A stretch of DNA of 60,401 nucleotides from Caldifarciminota bacterium. GTDB lineage: Bacteria > Hydrothermota > Hydrothermia > WGAB01. Numbering within the stretch: the stretch's first letter is position 1; the number at the start of each line of letters is the position of its first letter. A program made the position numbers and the translations under genes. The stretch is from positions 1 through 60,401 of the forward strand of contig WFXO01000017.1 in NCBI GenBank assembly GCA_015490555.1, given 5' to 3'. A model generated the notes under the pieces. It was not told the DNA's origin. It did no database searches and worked only from the letters and a program-made list of their open reading frames with translations. This document shows, one piece after another, positions 40,423 to 48,736 of this stretch.

Positions 40423-40720
40423 AGACCCGCGGGCCGTGATTTTCAAAGCCTTAGCGTCCCCCAAACGAATCTATATCTTGGAACTCCTCAGAGAGCGGGA
40501 GTTGTGTGGGGGTGATTTCATTGATTTGCTGAAAGTGAAACAATCGGCCGTGTCTCGCCACTTGTCCATCCTCCACCGGGCAGGACTGATTCGTAAACGT
40601 AAAAGCCAATCCAATATTTACTACACCCTTTCCTCCGACCGGGTTCCTGCCCTTTTGGAAATTGCCAGTGAACTCGTCCGGCAACATACTGACCGAGTCC
40701 GCCGAATTTTAGAATCCTAA
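40370..40720 (+). CDS. ArsR-family winged-helix transcriptional regulator
   Basis: 116 residues from ATG 40370 (AAGGAC 4 nt before); starts at 40340 or 40403 are possible. The winged helix has FKALASPKRIYILELL and recognition helix VKQSAVSRHLSILHRAGLIRKR, then SNIYYTLSS as the wing. The alpha-3 metal motif (ELCVC) is ELCGGD here, with only one Cys, so metal sensing by that site is doubtful. Target unknown; it may regulate itself and the neighbours. Confidence 0.85.
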   Translation: MAKKKITEPGKMTHRGDEDPRAVIFKALASPKRIYILELLRERELCGGDFIDLLKVKQSAVSRHLSILHRAGLIRKRKSQSNIYYTLSSDRVPALLEIASELVRQHTDRVRRILES

Positions 40721-40726
40721 CGAATC

Positions 40727-41701
40727 TTGATTCCTCTGAGCACCTCCTCGAACAATCAAAATTCCGTGCTCAACCTCGTGGCAATCGGATCTCCAGTGAT
40801 CGATACCATTGACCGCTTTGACGGTACACACGTGAAAATGTGGGGTGGTATTACGTACAGCCTACTCACCTTTGCAAAATTGGCTCCTCCACAAACTCGT
40901 ATTCAGCCCGTCTGTAAGGTTGGGAAAAAAGTCGCTCCGATTTGGATGGAACTCCTTCAGCAATTTCCAACGATGGATCTTCGGGGTGTCCAGAGGACCG
41001 GTCGGAACCACCATAACGTTCTGCGATATAAAACACCAGAGGAACGTCAAGAATCTTTTCAGCCTGGAGATCATACCCTGACCTTTCAGGATTTAGAGCC
41101 TTTCCTTGAAGCCGATGCGTTCTACATCAATGTCTTATTTCCCGAGGATCTTTCATTAGAAACTCTTCGTACATTTTCGTTTGGAACCACGGGTTGGCTT
41201 TATTTGGACATCCACAGTTGGGTCCGGGTTTTAGATCCCGTGTCGAGAACATTTGTACCGCGGCCTTTTCCGCACCCCTGGCAACAAGTCATAGCCCTTG
41301 TGGATCTGGTTCAGATGAACCAGGAAGAATTGGGGGCGTTGATCGGCATGGAGATTCAAACTCCCGAGCAAGAAAAGGCCCTTGTGAAATGGATGTTACA
41401 ATTGGGACCCAAAGTTGTGTTGGTCACCCATGGTTCTGGGCCTGTGACCATGGGGGTGCGGGAGGGGACATCGGTGCGCATCGTGGAAGCCCAACCAGAT
41501 GCGGTGCCTGCAAAGGATCCTACCGGATGCGGAGACGTCTTTGGGGCCGCCTTTTTTATGGAATGGATCCGGACTGAAAATGCGGATCTTGCGTTGGAAA
41601 AAGCGATGAAAATTGCTCGGCTTCACGCCTTACGCGAGTGGATTCCTGAGGCGTGGTTGACTTTCCCAGAGAAAAGGGCAGAAGAGACGAACTCATCTTG
41701 A
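40727..41701 (+). CDS. PfkB-family carbohydrate kinase
   Basis: Up to 324 residues from a TTG at 40727; a GTG at 40766 is also possible and neither has a good ribosome site. The fold starts LVAIGSPVIDTIDRFDG and ends with the PfkB signature PAKDPTGCGDVFGAAFF, which has the catalytic Asp and anion hole. In the middle, VDLVQMNQEELGALIG matches the family N-x-x-E region. Sugar or nucleoside substrate cannot be predicted. The gene's stop codon lies within the promoter of the tRNA. Confidence 0.8.
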   Translation: MIPLSTSSNNQNSVLNLVAIGSPVIDTIDRFDGTHVKMWGGITYSLLTFAKLAPPQTRIQPVCKVGKKVAPIWMELLQQFPTMDLRGVQRTGRNHHNVLRYKTPEERQESFQPGDHTLTFQDLEPFLEADAFYINVLFPEDLSLETLRTFSFGTTGWLYLDIHSWVRVLDPVSRTFVPRPFPHPWQQVIALVDLVQMNQEELGALIGMEIQTPEQEKALVKWMLQLGPKVVLVTHGSGPVTMGVREGTSVRIVEAQPDAVPAKDPTGCGDVFGAAFFMEWIRTENADLALEKAMKIARLHALREWIPEAWLTFPEKRAEETNSS

Positions 41702-41726
41702 CCCTTCGCGAAAGGTGATGTATACA
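41698..41726 (+). promoter_or_regulatory. Promoter of tRNA-Arg (and tadA)
   Basis: TTGACC (41698-41703), 17-bp spacer, TATACA (41721-41726); predicted start about 5 nt before the tRNA. The -35 overlaps the stop codon of the kinase gene. Confidence 0.7.
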
Positions 41727-41737
41727 TAAAGGCCAAC

Positions 41738-41811
41738 GCGCCCGTAGCTCAACAGGATAGAGCGGCGGACTACGAATCCGTAGGTTGGGGGTTCGAGTCC
41801 CTCCGGGCGCG
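41738..41811 (+). tRNA. tRNA-Arg (anticodon ACG)
   Basis: Complete cloverleaf: 7-bp acceptor GCGCCCG/CGGGCGC with discriminator G, D stem GCTC/GAGC, anticodon stem around loop CTACGAA (anticodon ACG), T arm GGGGG-TTCGAGT-CCCTC (with one G-T). CCA is not encoded. A34 of this tRNA is the substrate of TadA, which is encoded 17 nt downstream. Confidence 0.97.
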
Positions 41812-41828
41812 CTTTTTCCTTTTCTCCC

Positions 41829-42311
41829 ATGGATTTGGATGAATATTACATGAGATTGGCCCTTCAAGAGGCCCAAATCGCCTACGGGGAAGGTGAGGTC
41901 CCTGTTGGTGCGGTCATTGTATGTGGGCAACGGATCGCTGGGAAGGGACACAATCGTGTGGAGGCTCTGCAGGATCCTACGGCTCACGCCGAAATATTGG
42001 CCATCACCGCAGCCTCCCATTTCCTGAAACAATGGCGACTCCAAGATTGCATACTCTATGTCACTCTTGAACCATGTCTCATGTGTGCAGGTGCCATCCT
42101 TCTTTCCAGAATCCGTGAAGTGGTCTATGCTTTACCAGACCCCAGAATGGGTGCACTGGGGAGTCGAGTTCAGCCCTTAGAATCCTATCGGATTGGGCCG
42201 ATCCCAATGGTTCGGCAAGGACCTCTCACCGAACAAGTTCGCCAATTGATGGATTCCTTTTTCCGTAAACTTCGAGGCAACCATGACCTATCCCCATCTA
42301 ATCCCGGCTGA
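41829..42311 (+). CDS. tadA: tRNA-specific adenosine deaminase TadA
   Basis: 160 residues. Zinc/catalytic motifs TAHAEILAI (about residues 51-59) and EPCLMCAGAIL (about 81-91) of tRNA adenosine-34 deaminases, preceded by GEVPVGAVIV. Converts A34 to inosine in tRNA-Arg(ACG). The gene has no Shine-Dalgarno; the 17-nt pyrimidine-rich gap after the tRNA would be its leader if co-transcribed. The exonuclease gene overlaps its end. Confidence 0.95.
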   Translation: MDLDEYYMRLALQEAQIAYGEGEVPVGAVIVCGQRIAGKGHNRVEALQDPTAHAEILAITAASHFLKQWRLQDCILYVTLEPCLMCAGAILLSRIREVVYALPDPRMGALGSRVQPLESYRIGPIPMVRQGPLTEQVRQLMDSFFRKLRGNHDLSPSNPG

Positions 42312-43095
42312 GACCCCGTTAGAGGAAATCACTTATTGTGCCATCGATTTGGAAACAACGGGAACTTCCTTTCGTCACGATGGCATCGTAGAACTCGCCA
42401 TCCTTCGTTATAAAAAAGGCGAAAAACTCATCACATTCTCCCAATTACTCAACCCCGAAACCAAGATTTCGACGTACGCACAGAATATCCATGGCATCAC
42501 AGAAGAAATGGTCAAGGATGCCCCTACCTTCCAAGAGATCGCTGATACCGTATACGATTTGACCGAAGGGTGTGTTTTCGTAGGACACAGCCTCACCAGT
42601 TTAGACTTATCTTTTTTGAACCGGGAACTCCGAAAGGCTGGAAAGTTGCCGCGATTCAATTACACCATCGATACCTACCATTTAGGTCGGTATTTTTTTC
42701 GGGTGAAACGGAAGCGTGGACTTCGAGAACTCGCGAAGGCCATGGGTGTTCGGGTCGAGCCAGGCCACCGTGCACTTCCCGATGCCAAAATGACCTTGAA
42801 GATCTGGATCAAGGCCCTGGATTGGTTCACGCGAGAAGGATACAAGACCCTCCAAGACTTGATGATCAAGCGGCTCGTGGATTCGGGCTATACAAGAAGA
42901 GGTCTGGAAGTGCTACGGGTGGTTCGCGAACATCGGTTCTTGCGGATTGTTTACGAATCCCCCGTCGCTGGAAAAACAGAACGGGTAGTGGAACCTTTGG
43001 CAGTGCGTGGAAACCGGTTAGACGCTTACTGTCATCTTCGGGAGGATTTTCGGTCCTTCTATCTTCAGCGTATCGTGAGTATGCAAGGCCTATAG
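42283..43095 (+). CDS. DEDDh 3'-5' exonuclease fused to a WYL-like domain
   Basis: 270 residues. DnaQ-like exonuclease in residues 15-180: Exo I AIDLETTGT, Exo II GHSLTSLDLSFLN, Exo III HRALPDAKM (DEDDh type). Residues 205-268 match the WYL ligand-binding pattern (VVREHRFLRIVYESP, ERVVEPLAVRGNRLDAYCHLR in parts, RSFYLQRI). WYL domains usually sit in transcription factors or Cas regulators and bind nucleic acid or nucleotides. The fusion suggests a DNA-repair or defence-linked nuclease whose activity is ligand tuned; this is inference. Confidence 0.8.
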   Translation: MTYPHLIPAETPLEEITYCAIDLETTGTSFRHDGIVELAILRYKKGEKLITFSQLLNPETKISTYAQNIHGITEEMVKDAPTFQEIADTVYDLTEGCVFVGHSLTSLDLSFLNRELRKAGKLPRFNYTIDTYHLGRYFFRVKRKRGLRELAKAMGVRVEPGHRALPDAKMTLKIWIKALDWFTREGYKTLQDLMIKRLVDSGYTRRGLEVLRVVREHRFLRIVYESPVAGKTERVVEPLAVRGNRLDAYCHLREDFRSFYLQRIVSMQGL

Positions 43096-43134
43096 ACTAT
43101 CTTTCGGATATTTTGTAATTTACTCAAGCTCTCC

Positions 43135-43163
43135 TTTACTTCCTCTTTTGTGCCATGTAAAAT
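43135..43163 (+). promoter_or_regulatory. Promoter for ccsA/resB, possibly leaderless
   Basis: TTTACT (43135-43140), 17-bp spacer, TAAAAT (43158-43163). The start would fall near 43170, exactly at the second ATG of the gene, and no ribosome site is present. Confidence 0.45.
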
Positions 43164-43955
43164 ATGGATATGGAAACACTTGTCTTACGTTTGGCATTTG
43201 TATTATATCTTTTCGCATTCGTGTTCTATACACTTCATGCCCTGCGGAAGGCTGAAGCTCGAATCGCAGGGCGTGTGGTTCTCTTCTTCGCAGTCCTCCT
43301 CCAACTCGCTGCATTGGCTATCCGATGGGTACAATCCGGACATCCCCCCTATCGTACTTTGTACGAAAGCCTTGTGACGCTGACCTGGTTTATTGGGCTT
43401 GTACTCCTGGTATTTGAACTGAAGACACGCGATGTCCGTCCTCTCCCCGTTGCCCTTTTTTTGAACTTAATCGCACTTTACTTCACAGAGTTCGTTGTTT
43501 CTCCTGAAATGGCTCCCCTATCTCCGGCTTTACAGAGTTATTGGTTCTTCATTCATGTGCCTACGATGCTTCTAAGTTATGCCTTCTTCACCTTGGCGTT
43601 CAGTGCAGACCTTGGCCAGCGGATCTTTCCCGGGTCTGACCCCAGTGGCGAGGCCAATCATGCACGAGCTGCGATCCTCATCGGGCTCCCGATTCTTGGG
43701 ACCGGGATCATGATGGGGAGTGCGTGGGCGAATGAAGCGTGGGGACGCTACTGGGCGTGGGACCCAAAGGAAGTTTGGTCTTTAATCACCTTCCTCGGTT
43801 ACATGATGTATCTTCATATCTCGATCCACCCTGATCTGCGGAAACGCTGGGCATTTCCCATGAATGCGGTTGCCTACCTCTTCGTCCTCCTCACGTATAT
43901 CGGAGTCAACTACATTACAAAGATTTTCAGTGTAGAAAGCCTGCACACCTTCTAA
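43164..43955 (+). CDS. ccsA: Cytochrome c maturation protein CcsA/CcsB (System II heme handling)
   Basis: 263 residues (or 261 from ATG 43170). About eight membrane helices with the WWD-type motif WGRYWAWDPKEVWSLITF near residue 200 and His residues IHVPTML and YLHISIH that could bind heme. Works with the ResB partner encoded next to deliver and ligate heme to CXXCH apocytochromes outside the membrane. Its place at the edge of the multiheme island fits. Confidence 0.9.
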   Translation: MDMETLVLRLAFVLYLFAFVFYTLHALRKAEARIAGRVVLFFAVLLQLAALAIRWVQSGHPPYRTLYESLVTLTWFIGLVLLVFELKTRDVRPLPVALFLNLIALYFTEFVVSPEMAPLSPALQSYWFFIHVPTMLLSYAFFTLAFSADLGQRIFPGSDPSGEANHARAAILIGLPILGTGIMMGSAWANEAWGRYWAWDPKEVWSLITFLGYMMYLHISIHPDLRKRWAFPMNAVAYLFVLLTYIGVNYITKIFSVESLHTF

Positions 43956-43969
43956 AGGAGACCAAACCC

Positions 43970-45010
43970 ATGCGAAAGGTTTACCGTCTATTCAAATCGA
44001 CAAAAACGGCTGTCGTACTGGCGGGCCTAATGCTTCCGTTCCTAATCACAGGGACAATCATTCCACAAAATCAGAGTGAGGCAATCTATCGGACACTCTT
44101 CGGGAAAACCACTGCCCGTGTTCTCCAGTCTCTAAAGATCACGGATATTTACCACTCCCCATGGTTCTTAGCCATTGTAGCCTTGTTTTTCCTGAACCTG
44201 ACATTAGGGAACCTGGAGTCCTTGGTAACCCTCGTCCGAGCGCTTCCAAAAACAGGGCTTCGTAGGCCGATCCTGTTAAAAATGTTTACCCGTGTATTCC
44301 ACCTCTTCTTTTTGCTGATGCTGGCGGGGTTTGTACTCACTGCCTCCACGAAGATCGACGGAGCCGTTCTTCTGAAAAATGGAGAATCTTCGGAATTGCG
44401 AGGACTCCCTGGGCTGAAACTCAAACTGAATCGCTTTTGGATCGACTACATCAGCTTTAATAATCGCATCTACACTAAGGACTACTTCTCGGATTTGGAA
44501 CTTTACGATCAAGGGAAGTTGGTGGATCACCGAGTCATCGAAGTGAACGTCCCACTCCACTACAAAGACATCTGGATCTACCAAGCATTCTATCGACAGT
44601 ATGCCAAAGTCGCCCTTGTGCAGAACACCGATACCTTGGAAGTCAAGGATGCTCAAACCGGCACGCCGGTAGTCTTCCAAAACATTTCAACTCCGCTCCT
44701 TTTGGATGAATACCAAATGGGCCGTTTATTCTTCTTCAAACAAACCCAGGTGGTCCAGACCCTGGACCCTACAATTCCTGTTTACGCAATGGGGGACCAA
44801 CACGGATCATGGCGTTTTATGGGATACCTGACCCCTACTCGTCCCATAGAACTGGATGATGGGAAGAAATTGGTGTTAATCCAAGCCTACCAGGCGAGTG
44901 GGTTTACTTATCGGAAGGATGTGGGGGTTCCCTTTGTCTTCTTGGGCGCGATCCTCGCAGGATTGTTTATGTTTATCGTCGTCTTTTGGAGAGCAGCTCA
45001 AGAACTGTAA
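43970..45010 (+). CDS. resB: ResB-like cytochrome c maturation protein
   Basis: 346 residues, GGAGACC before the ATG. Membrane helices near residues 12-32, 62-78, 100-118 and 320-342; between them a periplasmic loop (DGAVLLKNGESSELRGLPGLKLKLNRFWIDY in parts) typical of ResB/Ccs1. Forms the System II synthetase with CcsA. Shorter than plastid-type Ccs1 but similar to deltaproteobacterial forms. Ends before a bidirectional terminator. Confidence 0.9.
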   Translation: MRKVYRLFKSTKTAVVLAGLMLPFLITGTIIPQNQSEAIYRTLFGKTTARVLQSLKITDIYHSPWFLAIVALFFLNLTLGNLESLVTLVRALPKTGLRRPILLKMFTRVFHLFFLLMLAGFVLTASTKIDGAVLLKNGESSELRGLPGLKLKLNRFWIDYISFNNRIYTKDYFSDLELYDQGKLVDHRVIEVNVPLHYKDIWIYQAFYRQYAKVALVQNTDTLEVKDAQTGTPVVFQNISTPLLLDEYQMGRLFFFKQTQVVQTLDPTIPVYAMGDQHGSWRFMGYLTPTRPIELDDGKKLVLIQAYQASGFTYRKDVGVPFVFLGAILAGLFMFIVVFWRAAQEL

Positions 45011-45039
45011 GGGACTGCAGGCAACCACAAAGCAGAAAG

Positions 45040-45071
45040 GGCGGTCCGGGGTGGTACCACTCCGGACCGCC
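45040..45071. terminator. 32-nt near-perfect palindrome, bidirectional terminator
   Basis: GGCGGTCCGG (45040-45049) pairs with CCGGACCGCC (45062-45071), and the centre GTGGTACCAC is itself self-complementary with one G-T pair joining the two. It lies between convergent resB and the minus-strand cytochrome operon; the plus side continues TCCTATTCTCTT, the minus side CCTTTCTGCTTTG. Confidence 0.75.
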
Positions 45072-45089
45072 TCCTATTCTCTTAGTCAC

Positions 45090-45944
45090 TTATGAGGATT
45101 GCGTAGGAGGTTCCTCGGATCCACCACCGCCATGGGTCTTTAAATACTCTTCCTTCAGAGAGTGATAATACATCCTGGCCAAAACCGCCGCCAGAAGGAA
45201 AAACACGATGAGGATTGTGCCCACACGTTTCCGGTTGCGTACGATGTTTTCCTGCTCCGTGACCCGTGAATCCAGCTTCATGAGATCAGCTCGGACGGAG
45301 CCGAGTTCTAAAAGGATTCGATCAATGTCCAACACGTGTGTGAGCCTATGGGTTCGATTCCGTACCGCAAATAGGGCCCGTTGCTCACTTTCCACATCCA
45401 ATCCTTCAGAGAAAAGGGCTTCTACACGGGCTTCCATGGAAATCAGATCACCTTCCATCGCCCTCATAGCTTCTTTAAGGCGGAGCGCTTGGTCATAGTC
45501 GTGGCAGGTGCCACACAGGTCTTCGTTAATGAGGTCGAGGGATGCACGCTGTTGTTCATGTGCGGTATGGCATGTTACACAGGTGGGCCCATCCTCGTCA
45601 GCAAGGAGTGCTTCCGCATGGGCACTTTGCATGTAATTGTCTCGGACCGCGCTATGGCATTTCCCGCAAAAATCAGGGATCTCGGTATCCTCTGGAACTC
45701 CCACAAATCCCGTTTCTTCGCTCATGGCTAAATCTTCATCTTCTTGCTTAGGATCCCCTCCGTGGCAGTCTGAACAGGAAATTCCACCTTTATAATGGAT
45801 GCTGGTCTTCCATTGCTCAACAGGGACACGGAGTTCTTCCTCTTCGGCTTGTTGATGGCATTCTACACAGGTATTTTTGACCTCGCTCCAAAGAGGTAGA
45901 GCGATAACCCAAACCAAAGCCAGCCAGAGAATTCTTTTCATCAT
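45090..45944 (-). CDS. Membrane-anchored pentaheme cytochrome c of the bc operon
   Basis: 284 residues from the ATG at 45944 (GAGGAGG 6 nt upstream; an ATG at 45959 overlapping the cytochrome b stop is possible). Signal peptide, then five CXXCH motifs (CVECH, CSDCH, CGKCH, CVTCH, CGTCH) in the first 155 residues, a helical linker with coiled-coil character (ALRLKEAMRAMEGD; LDSRVTEQENIVRN), and a C-terminal membrane helix (VGTILIVFFLLAAVLARMYY). Follows cytochrome b and Rieske in the operon, so it probably replaces cytochrome c1 or takes electrons from the complex. Confidence 0.88.
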   Translation of the reverse strand: MMKRILWLALVWVIALPLWSEVKNTCVECHQQAEEEELRVPVEQWKTSIHYKGGISCSDCHGGDPKQEDEDLAMSEETGFVGVPEDTEIPDFCGKCHSAVRDNYMQSAHAEALLADEDGPTCVTCHTAHEQQRASLDLINEDLCGTCHDYDQALRLKEAMRAMEGDLISMEARVEALFSEGLDVESEQRALFAVRNRTHRLTHVLDIDRILLELGSVRADLMKLDSRVTEQENIVRNRKRVGTILIVFFLLAAVLARMYYHSLKEEYLKTHGGGGSEEPPTQSS

Positions 45945-45955
45945 CGGGATCCTCC

Positions 45956-47020
45956 TCATGAGAAGTGGCCCCAGATTGCCAGGGCAATATAGGCCAAAAC
46001 GCCAAGCGTAGCCAGTGTGGTGAAGAGGGGTCGCTTCAACGGTCGGCGTTCTGGAGAACGGTCGATAAAAGGTAGGAAGAACAAGAAGAGTCCCGCAAGC
46101 AATTGGACCAAAATCCCCAAGAACTCATTCGGAACCAACTTCAACGTTTGATAGTTAGCTAAGAAGTACCATTCCGGTTTGATGTGGAGGGGGGTCTCCA
46201 AAGGATTAGCAGGGATCAAGGCGTCGTGAGGAAACGCAAATTGTGGATAGTGGAAGATGAGCAGCATCAGAACCGCAAGAAAGACAAAGATGGAAGCCAA
46301 GTCTTTCATCACCATATGGGGATAGAAGGGGACTTTGGGAACTTTAGACTTGTCGGTCCCAGGAGGCGCTGAAATTCCGGTCAACCGCATGAAGAGGAGA
46401 TGGATACCGATCACCACAAGAATGGTAAAGGGGATGAAGGAGACATGCATTGCGAAGAACCGACCCAAGGTGTATTGGCTGACTTTCGGAGTCCCTCGAA
46501 GCCACACCACAAGTTTCTCCCCGATCAGAGGGATACTGCCAACAGAGTTGGTTGCCACCGTGGTCGCCCAATAGGATAACTGACTCCACGGCAAAAGATA
46601 CCCAGAAAGAGCCTCTACCAATACAAGCGCAAAGAGAAGCAGTCCTGTGATCCATTGGACTTCTCGAGGTTTCTTATAGGATCCCATGAACAGCGTCGAG
46701 AGCATGTGGAGAAAGAGAACGAAAACAAAGAGGTTGGCGGTCATTGCGTGCATTCGCCGGATGAACCATCCGAAGGGAACCGTGCTGGTGATGAATTTCA
46801 CGGACTCAAAGGCCTTTGAGGTCTGGGGAACGTAGTAGACCAAGAGAAGGATCCCTGTAATGATCTGAATAACGAAGCACACGAGGAGGATCGAGCCCAT
46901 AGTATACCAGACATTGAGATTAGCGGGGACATAATACTCGGTGAGCAAGCCGCGAACGACGCGGCTGATGCCCGTCCGTTCCTCAATCCAATCCCAGAAC
47001 GATTGCGTCCACCGTTTCAT
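45956..47020 (-). CDS. Cytochrome b of a Rieske/cytochrome b complex (b6-type with fused subunit IV region)
   Basis: 354 residues, about eight membrane helices. Heme ligands: H91 and H105 in helix B (14 apart), H192 and H207 in helix D (15 apart, the b6-type spacing). The quinol-site motif PEWY is at residues 282-285 (KPEWYFLANY). One chain covers both the b6 and subunit IV parts. It should oxidise quinol with the Rieske protein encoded immediately before. Its four-ligand set is complete, in contrast to the paralogue at 59105. Confidence 0.93.
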   Translation of the reverse strand: MKRWTQSFWDWIEERTGISRVVRGLLTEYYVPANLNVWYTMGSILLVCFVIQIITGILLLVYYVPQTSKAFESVKFITSTVPFGWFIRRMHAMTANLFVFVLFLHMLSTLFMGSYKKPREVQWITGLLLFALVLVEALSGYLLPWSQLSYWATTVATNSVGSIPLIGEKLVVWLRGTPKVSQYTLGRFFAMHVSFIPFTILVVIGIHLLFMRLTGISAPPGTDKSKVPKVPFYPHMVMKDLASIFVFLAVLMLLIFHYPQFAFPHDALIPANPLETPLHIKPEWYFLANYQTLKLVPNEFLGILVQLLAGLFLFFLPFIDRSPERRPLKRPLFTTLATLGVLAYIALAIWGHFS

Positions 47021-47460
47021 GTTGGGATCTCCTCCAGACCAAGCAAGCCATCCTTGGTTACATACACACGATAGCGACGGAGAGGGGAAGGCGGGGGTCC
47101 TGCAATATTCACTCCGTTGGCGTCAAAGCGGCCAGCATGGCAGGGACAAAAGAACTCCCCTTTATTGGGAAGCCACTTGACGAGGCAACCGAGATGTGTA
47201 CACACGGCAGAAAATGCTCTCATTTCTCCCTCGTAGCGTACAACAATGGTCGGTTCCCCGTCGATTCCCAGGCCGACCAGGTAGGGGACCTCTTTAAGTT
47301 TTTCTGCTGGAATCGGGCTTCCGTCACCAGAAAGGAGGATTTTCCGACCTCCTTTCTCTCGGCGGGGGGCCAAATATCCAATCACGGTCCCCAAAAACCC
47401 TAACCCCGATAAGCCTGTGATCACCCCGATGAGTTTTTGTAGAAACCCTCGTCTCGTCAT
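47017..47460 (-). CDS. Rieske iron-sulfur protein (bc complex 1)
   Basis: 147 residues. Tat-type start MTRRGFLQ followed by a membrane helix (residues 11-30). Cluster ligands CTHLGC (87-92) and CPCHAG (105-110), then the Pro loop GPPPSPLRRY. One-electron acceptor from quinol in the complex with the adjacent cytochrome b (4-nt overlap). The N-terminus is nearly identical over its first eight residues to the Rieske paralogue at 58689. Confidence 0.95.
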   Translation of the reverse strand: MTRRGFLQKLIGVITGLSGLGFLGTVIGYLAPRREKGGRKILLSGDGSPIPAEKLKEVPYLVGLGIDGEPTIVVRYEGEMRAFSAVCTHLGCLVKWLPNKGEFFCPCHAGRFDANGVNIAGPPPSPLRRYRVYVTKDGLLGLEEIPT

Positions 47461-47461
47461 C

Positions 47462-48616
47462 TCAAGTTGTACCTCCTTTTCGGATGAAAAACCAAAGAGT
47501 GAGCCCTAACCCAATCAATAGAAAGACCAAGACGAATAATTTTCCCCACGGGCCTAATACTGTGTGTTCTAAGGAATAGACCTGAGAAGCTAAAAGGACT
47601 TTCGCAACCACACCTTCCTGAATTTGTGGAAGATTGCCCATCTCGTAATAGACTCGGGCTCGCACCATTTTGACTTTTTTCTCTGGAATCTGTGCGAATT
47701 TCAAGTTTTCGTGAATCGTGCTTCTCGGAGGGATACGGTTGTCTGAAAGGGTTTGTGTTGCCTTCAAAAACATCTGCCCGATGTCCACAAGCCGATTCCC
47801 TTGGTCATCTCCAACCACGCGTTCATAAATCCGCTCTCCACGGGCGATCAAGTTTCCTTTCTCATCCAGAAGATCAACCTGGAGCCTGAGCCATCGGTTC
47901 GGTACTCCTGTAGGTAAATAATGTCCCGCCTCCTTGTTGGTAAGATCCACCCGTACTTCCAACGGATCTGCAACCTGGACAGGAAAGAGGACTAACTCGA
48001 TCGACCGTTGAAGCTGTTCCACACTATGTCCTCCCTGGAACCCGTGGGCAGTGAGAGGCAGTTGACTTACATAGGGCTTATCCACGGGGCTTCGTAAGAG
48101 ATCTTGAGGCATATGACATTTTTGGCATGTAATCCCTTCGATCGCGTACGGGCTTTCCTTCCACTCGCTATATGTAGAAAACAGGAGAAATCCCTTGAGA
48201 TTTTTGACGTCATGGCAAGCCCCACAAAACTCCCCTTGGCTGTAATGCTTTCTAACCGCTACAAGATGGGGAAGCGAGTCAACAGTCGGAGGCCAAGGGC
48301 CGAAAAGTGTATCCGTGGGAATGAATTTTAGGTTCAAGTTTCCTTGAGTCACGAGTCTTGTAATCCGGTGGCAATATGTGCAACTGACGCCCATTTTGTT
48401 TCCTTCAGGATCGTGGCAAGAGTAGCAGTAGGAGGTTTGTGCCTCGGAAAGAGTCTTGACCACGCTTACAAAAATTGGATCAGTGAGTGCTTGTGCGTGT
48501 AAGGACCCCTTCCAGTCGCGCCAAACCTCCGAATGGCAACGAAGACATTGTTGGGGCTCGATCTTCGGCCCCTGTAGTGCCAAAGCTGAGAATAGAACAA
48601 TCCATATCATCGACAT
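47462..48616 (-). CDS. Membrane-anchored pentaheme cytochrome c, first gene of the bc operon
   Basis: 384 residues from ATG 48616 (a second ATG at 48610; no ribosome site). Signal peptide, five CXXCH motifs (CLRCH, CYSCH, CTYCH, CGACH, CQKCH) in residues 25-170 in a c554/c552-like layout, then a 160-residue beta-rich domain (DPLEVRVDLTNKEAGHYLPTG in parts) and a C-terminal membrane helix. Probably the electron outlet or inlet of the Rieske/cytochrome b complex. Two pentaheme subunits flank the b and Rieske genes. Confidence 0.85.
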   Translation of the reverse strand: MSMIWIVLFSALALQGPKIEPQQCLRCHSEVWRDWKGSLHAQALTDPIFVSVVKTLSEAQTSYCYSCHDPEGNKMGVSCTYCHRITRLVTQGNLNLKFIPTDTLFGPWPPTVDSLPHLVAVRKHYSQGEFCGACHDVKNLKGFLLFSTYSEWKESPYAIEGITCQKCHMPQDLLRSPVDKPYVSQLPLTAHGFQGGHSVEQLQRSIELVLFPVQVADPLEVRVDLTNKEAGHYLPTGVPNRWLRLQVDLLDEKGNLIARGERIYERVVGDDQGNRLVDIGQMFLKATQTLSDNRIPPRSTIHENLKFAQIPEKKVKMVRARVYYEMGNLPQIQEGVVAKVLLASQVYSLEHTVLGPWGKLFVLVFLLIGLGLTLWFFIRKGGTT

Positions 48617-48688
48617 CAGGCAATTGAGTGTTTGATCAATTCACTTATCTGCGGTAGATCAACCCGTCATTCACCAACCACGGAAGAA

Positions 48689-48717
48689 AAAGGGCCCCCG
48701 GATCCTGGGGGCCCTTT
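48689..48717 (-). terminator. Rho-independent terminator of the c554-like gene
   Basis: On the minus strand an 11-bp stem (AAAGGGCCCCC / GGGGGCCCTTT) with a 7-nt loop is followed by TTTTTC, 20 nt after the stop codon of the gene at 48737. Confidence 0.85.
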
Positions 48718-48736
48718 CGGGCGTTATGCCACCAAT

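Noticed and set aside
41556-42044. 162-codon minus-strand frame containing GGTRTPNLRIRSPP
   Set aside because: It is the antisense of tRNA-Arg and tadA; this peptide pattern is a well-known false protein from tRNA antisense reading.
48617-48688. FNR/CRP-like site near TTGATCAA upstream of the bc operon
   Set aside because: Only an 8-nt palindrome is present; the two TTGAT/ATCAA arms do not have the required 4-nt spacer.
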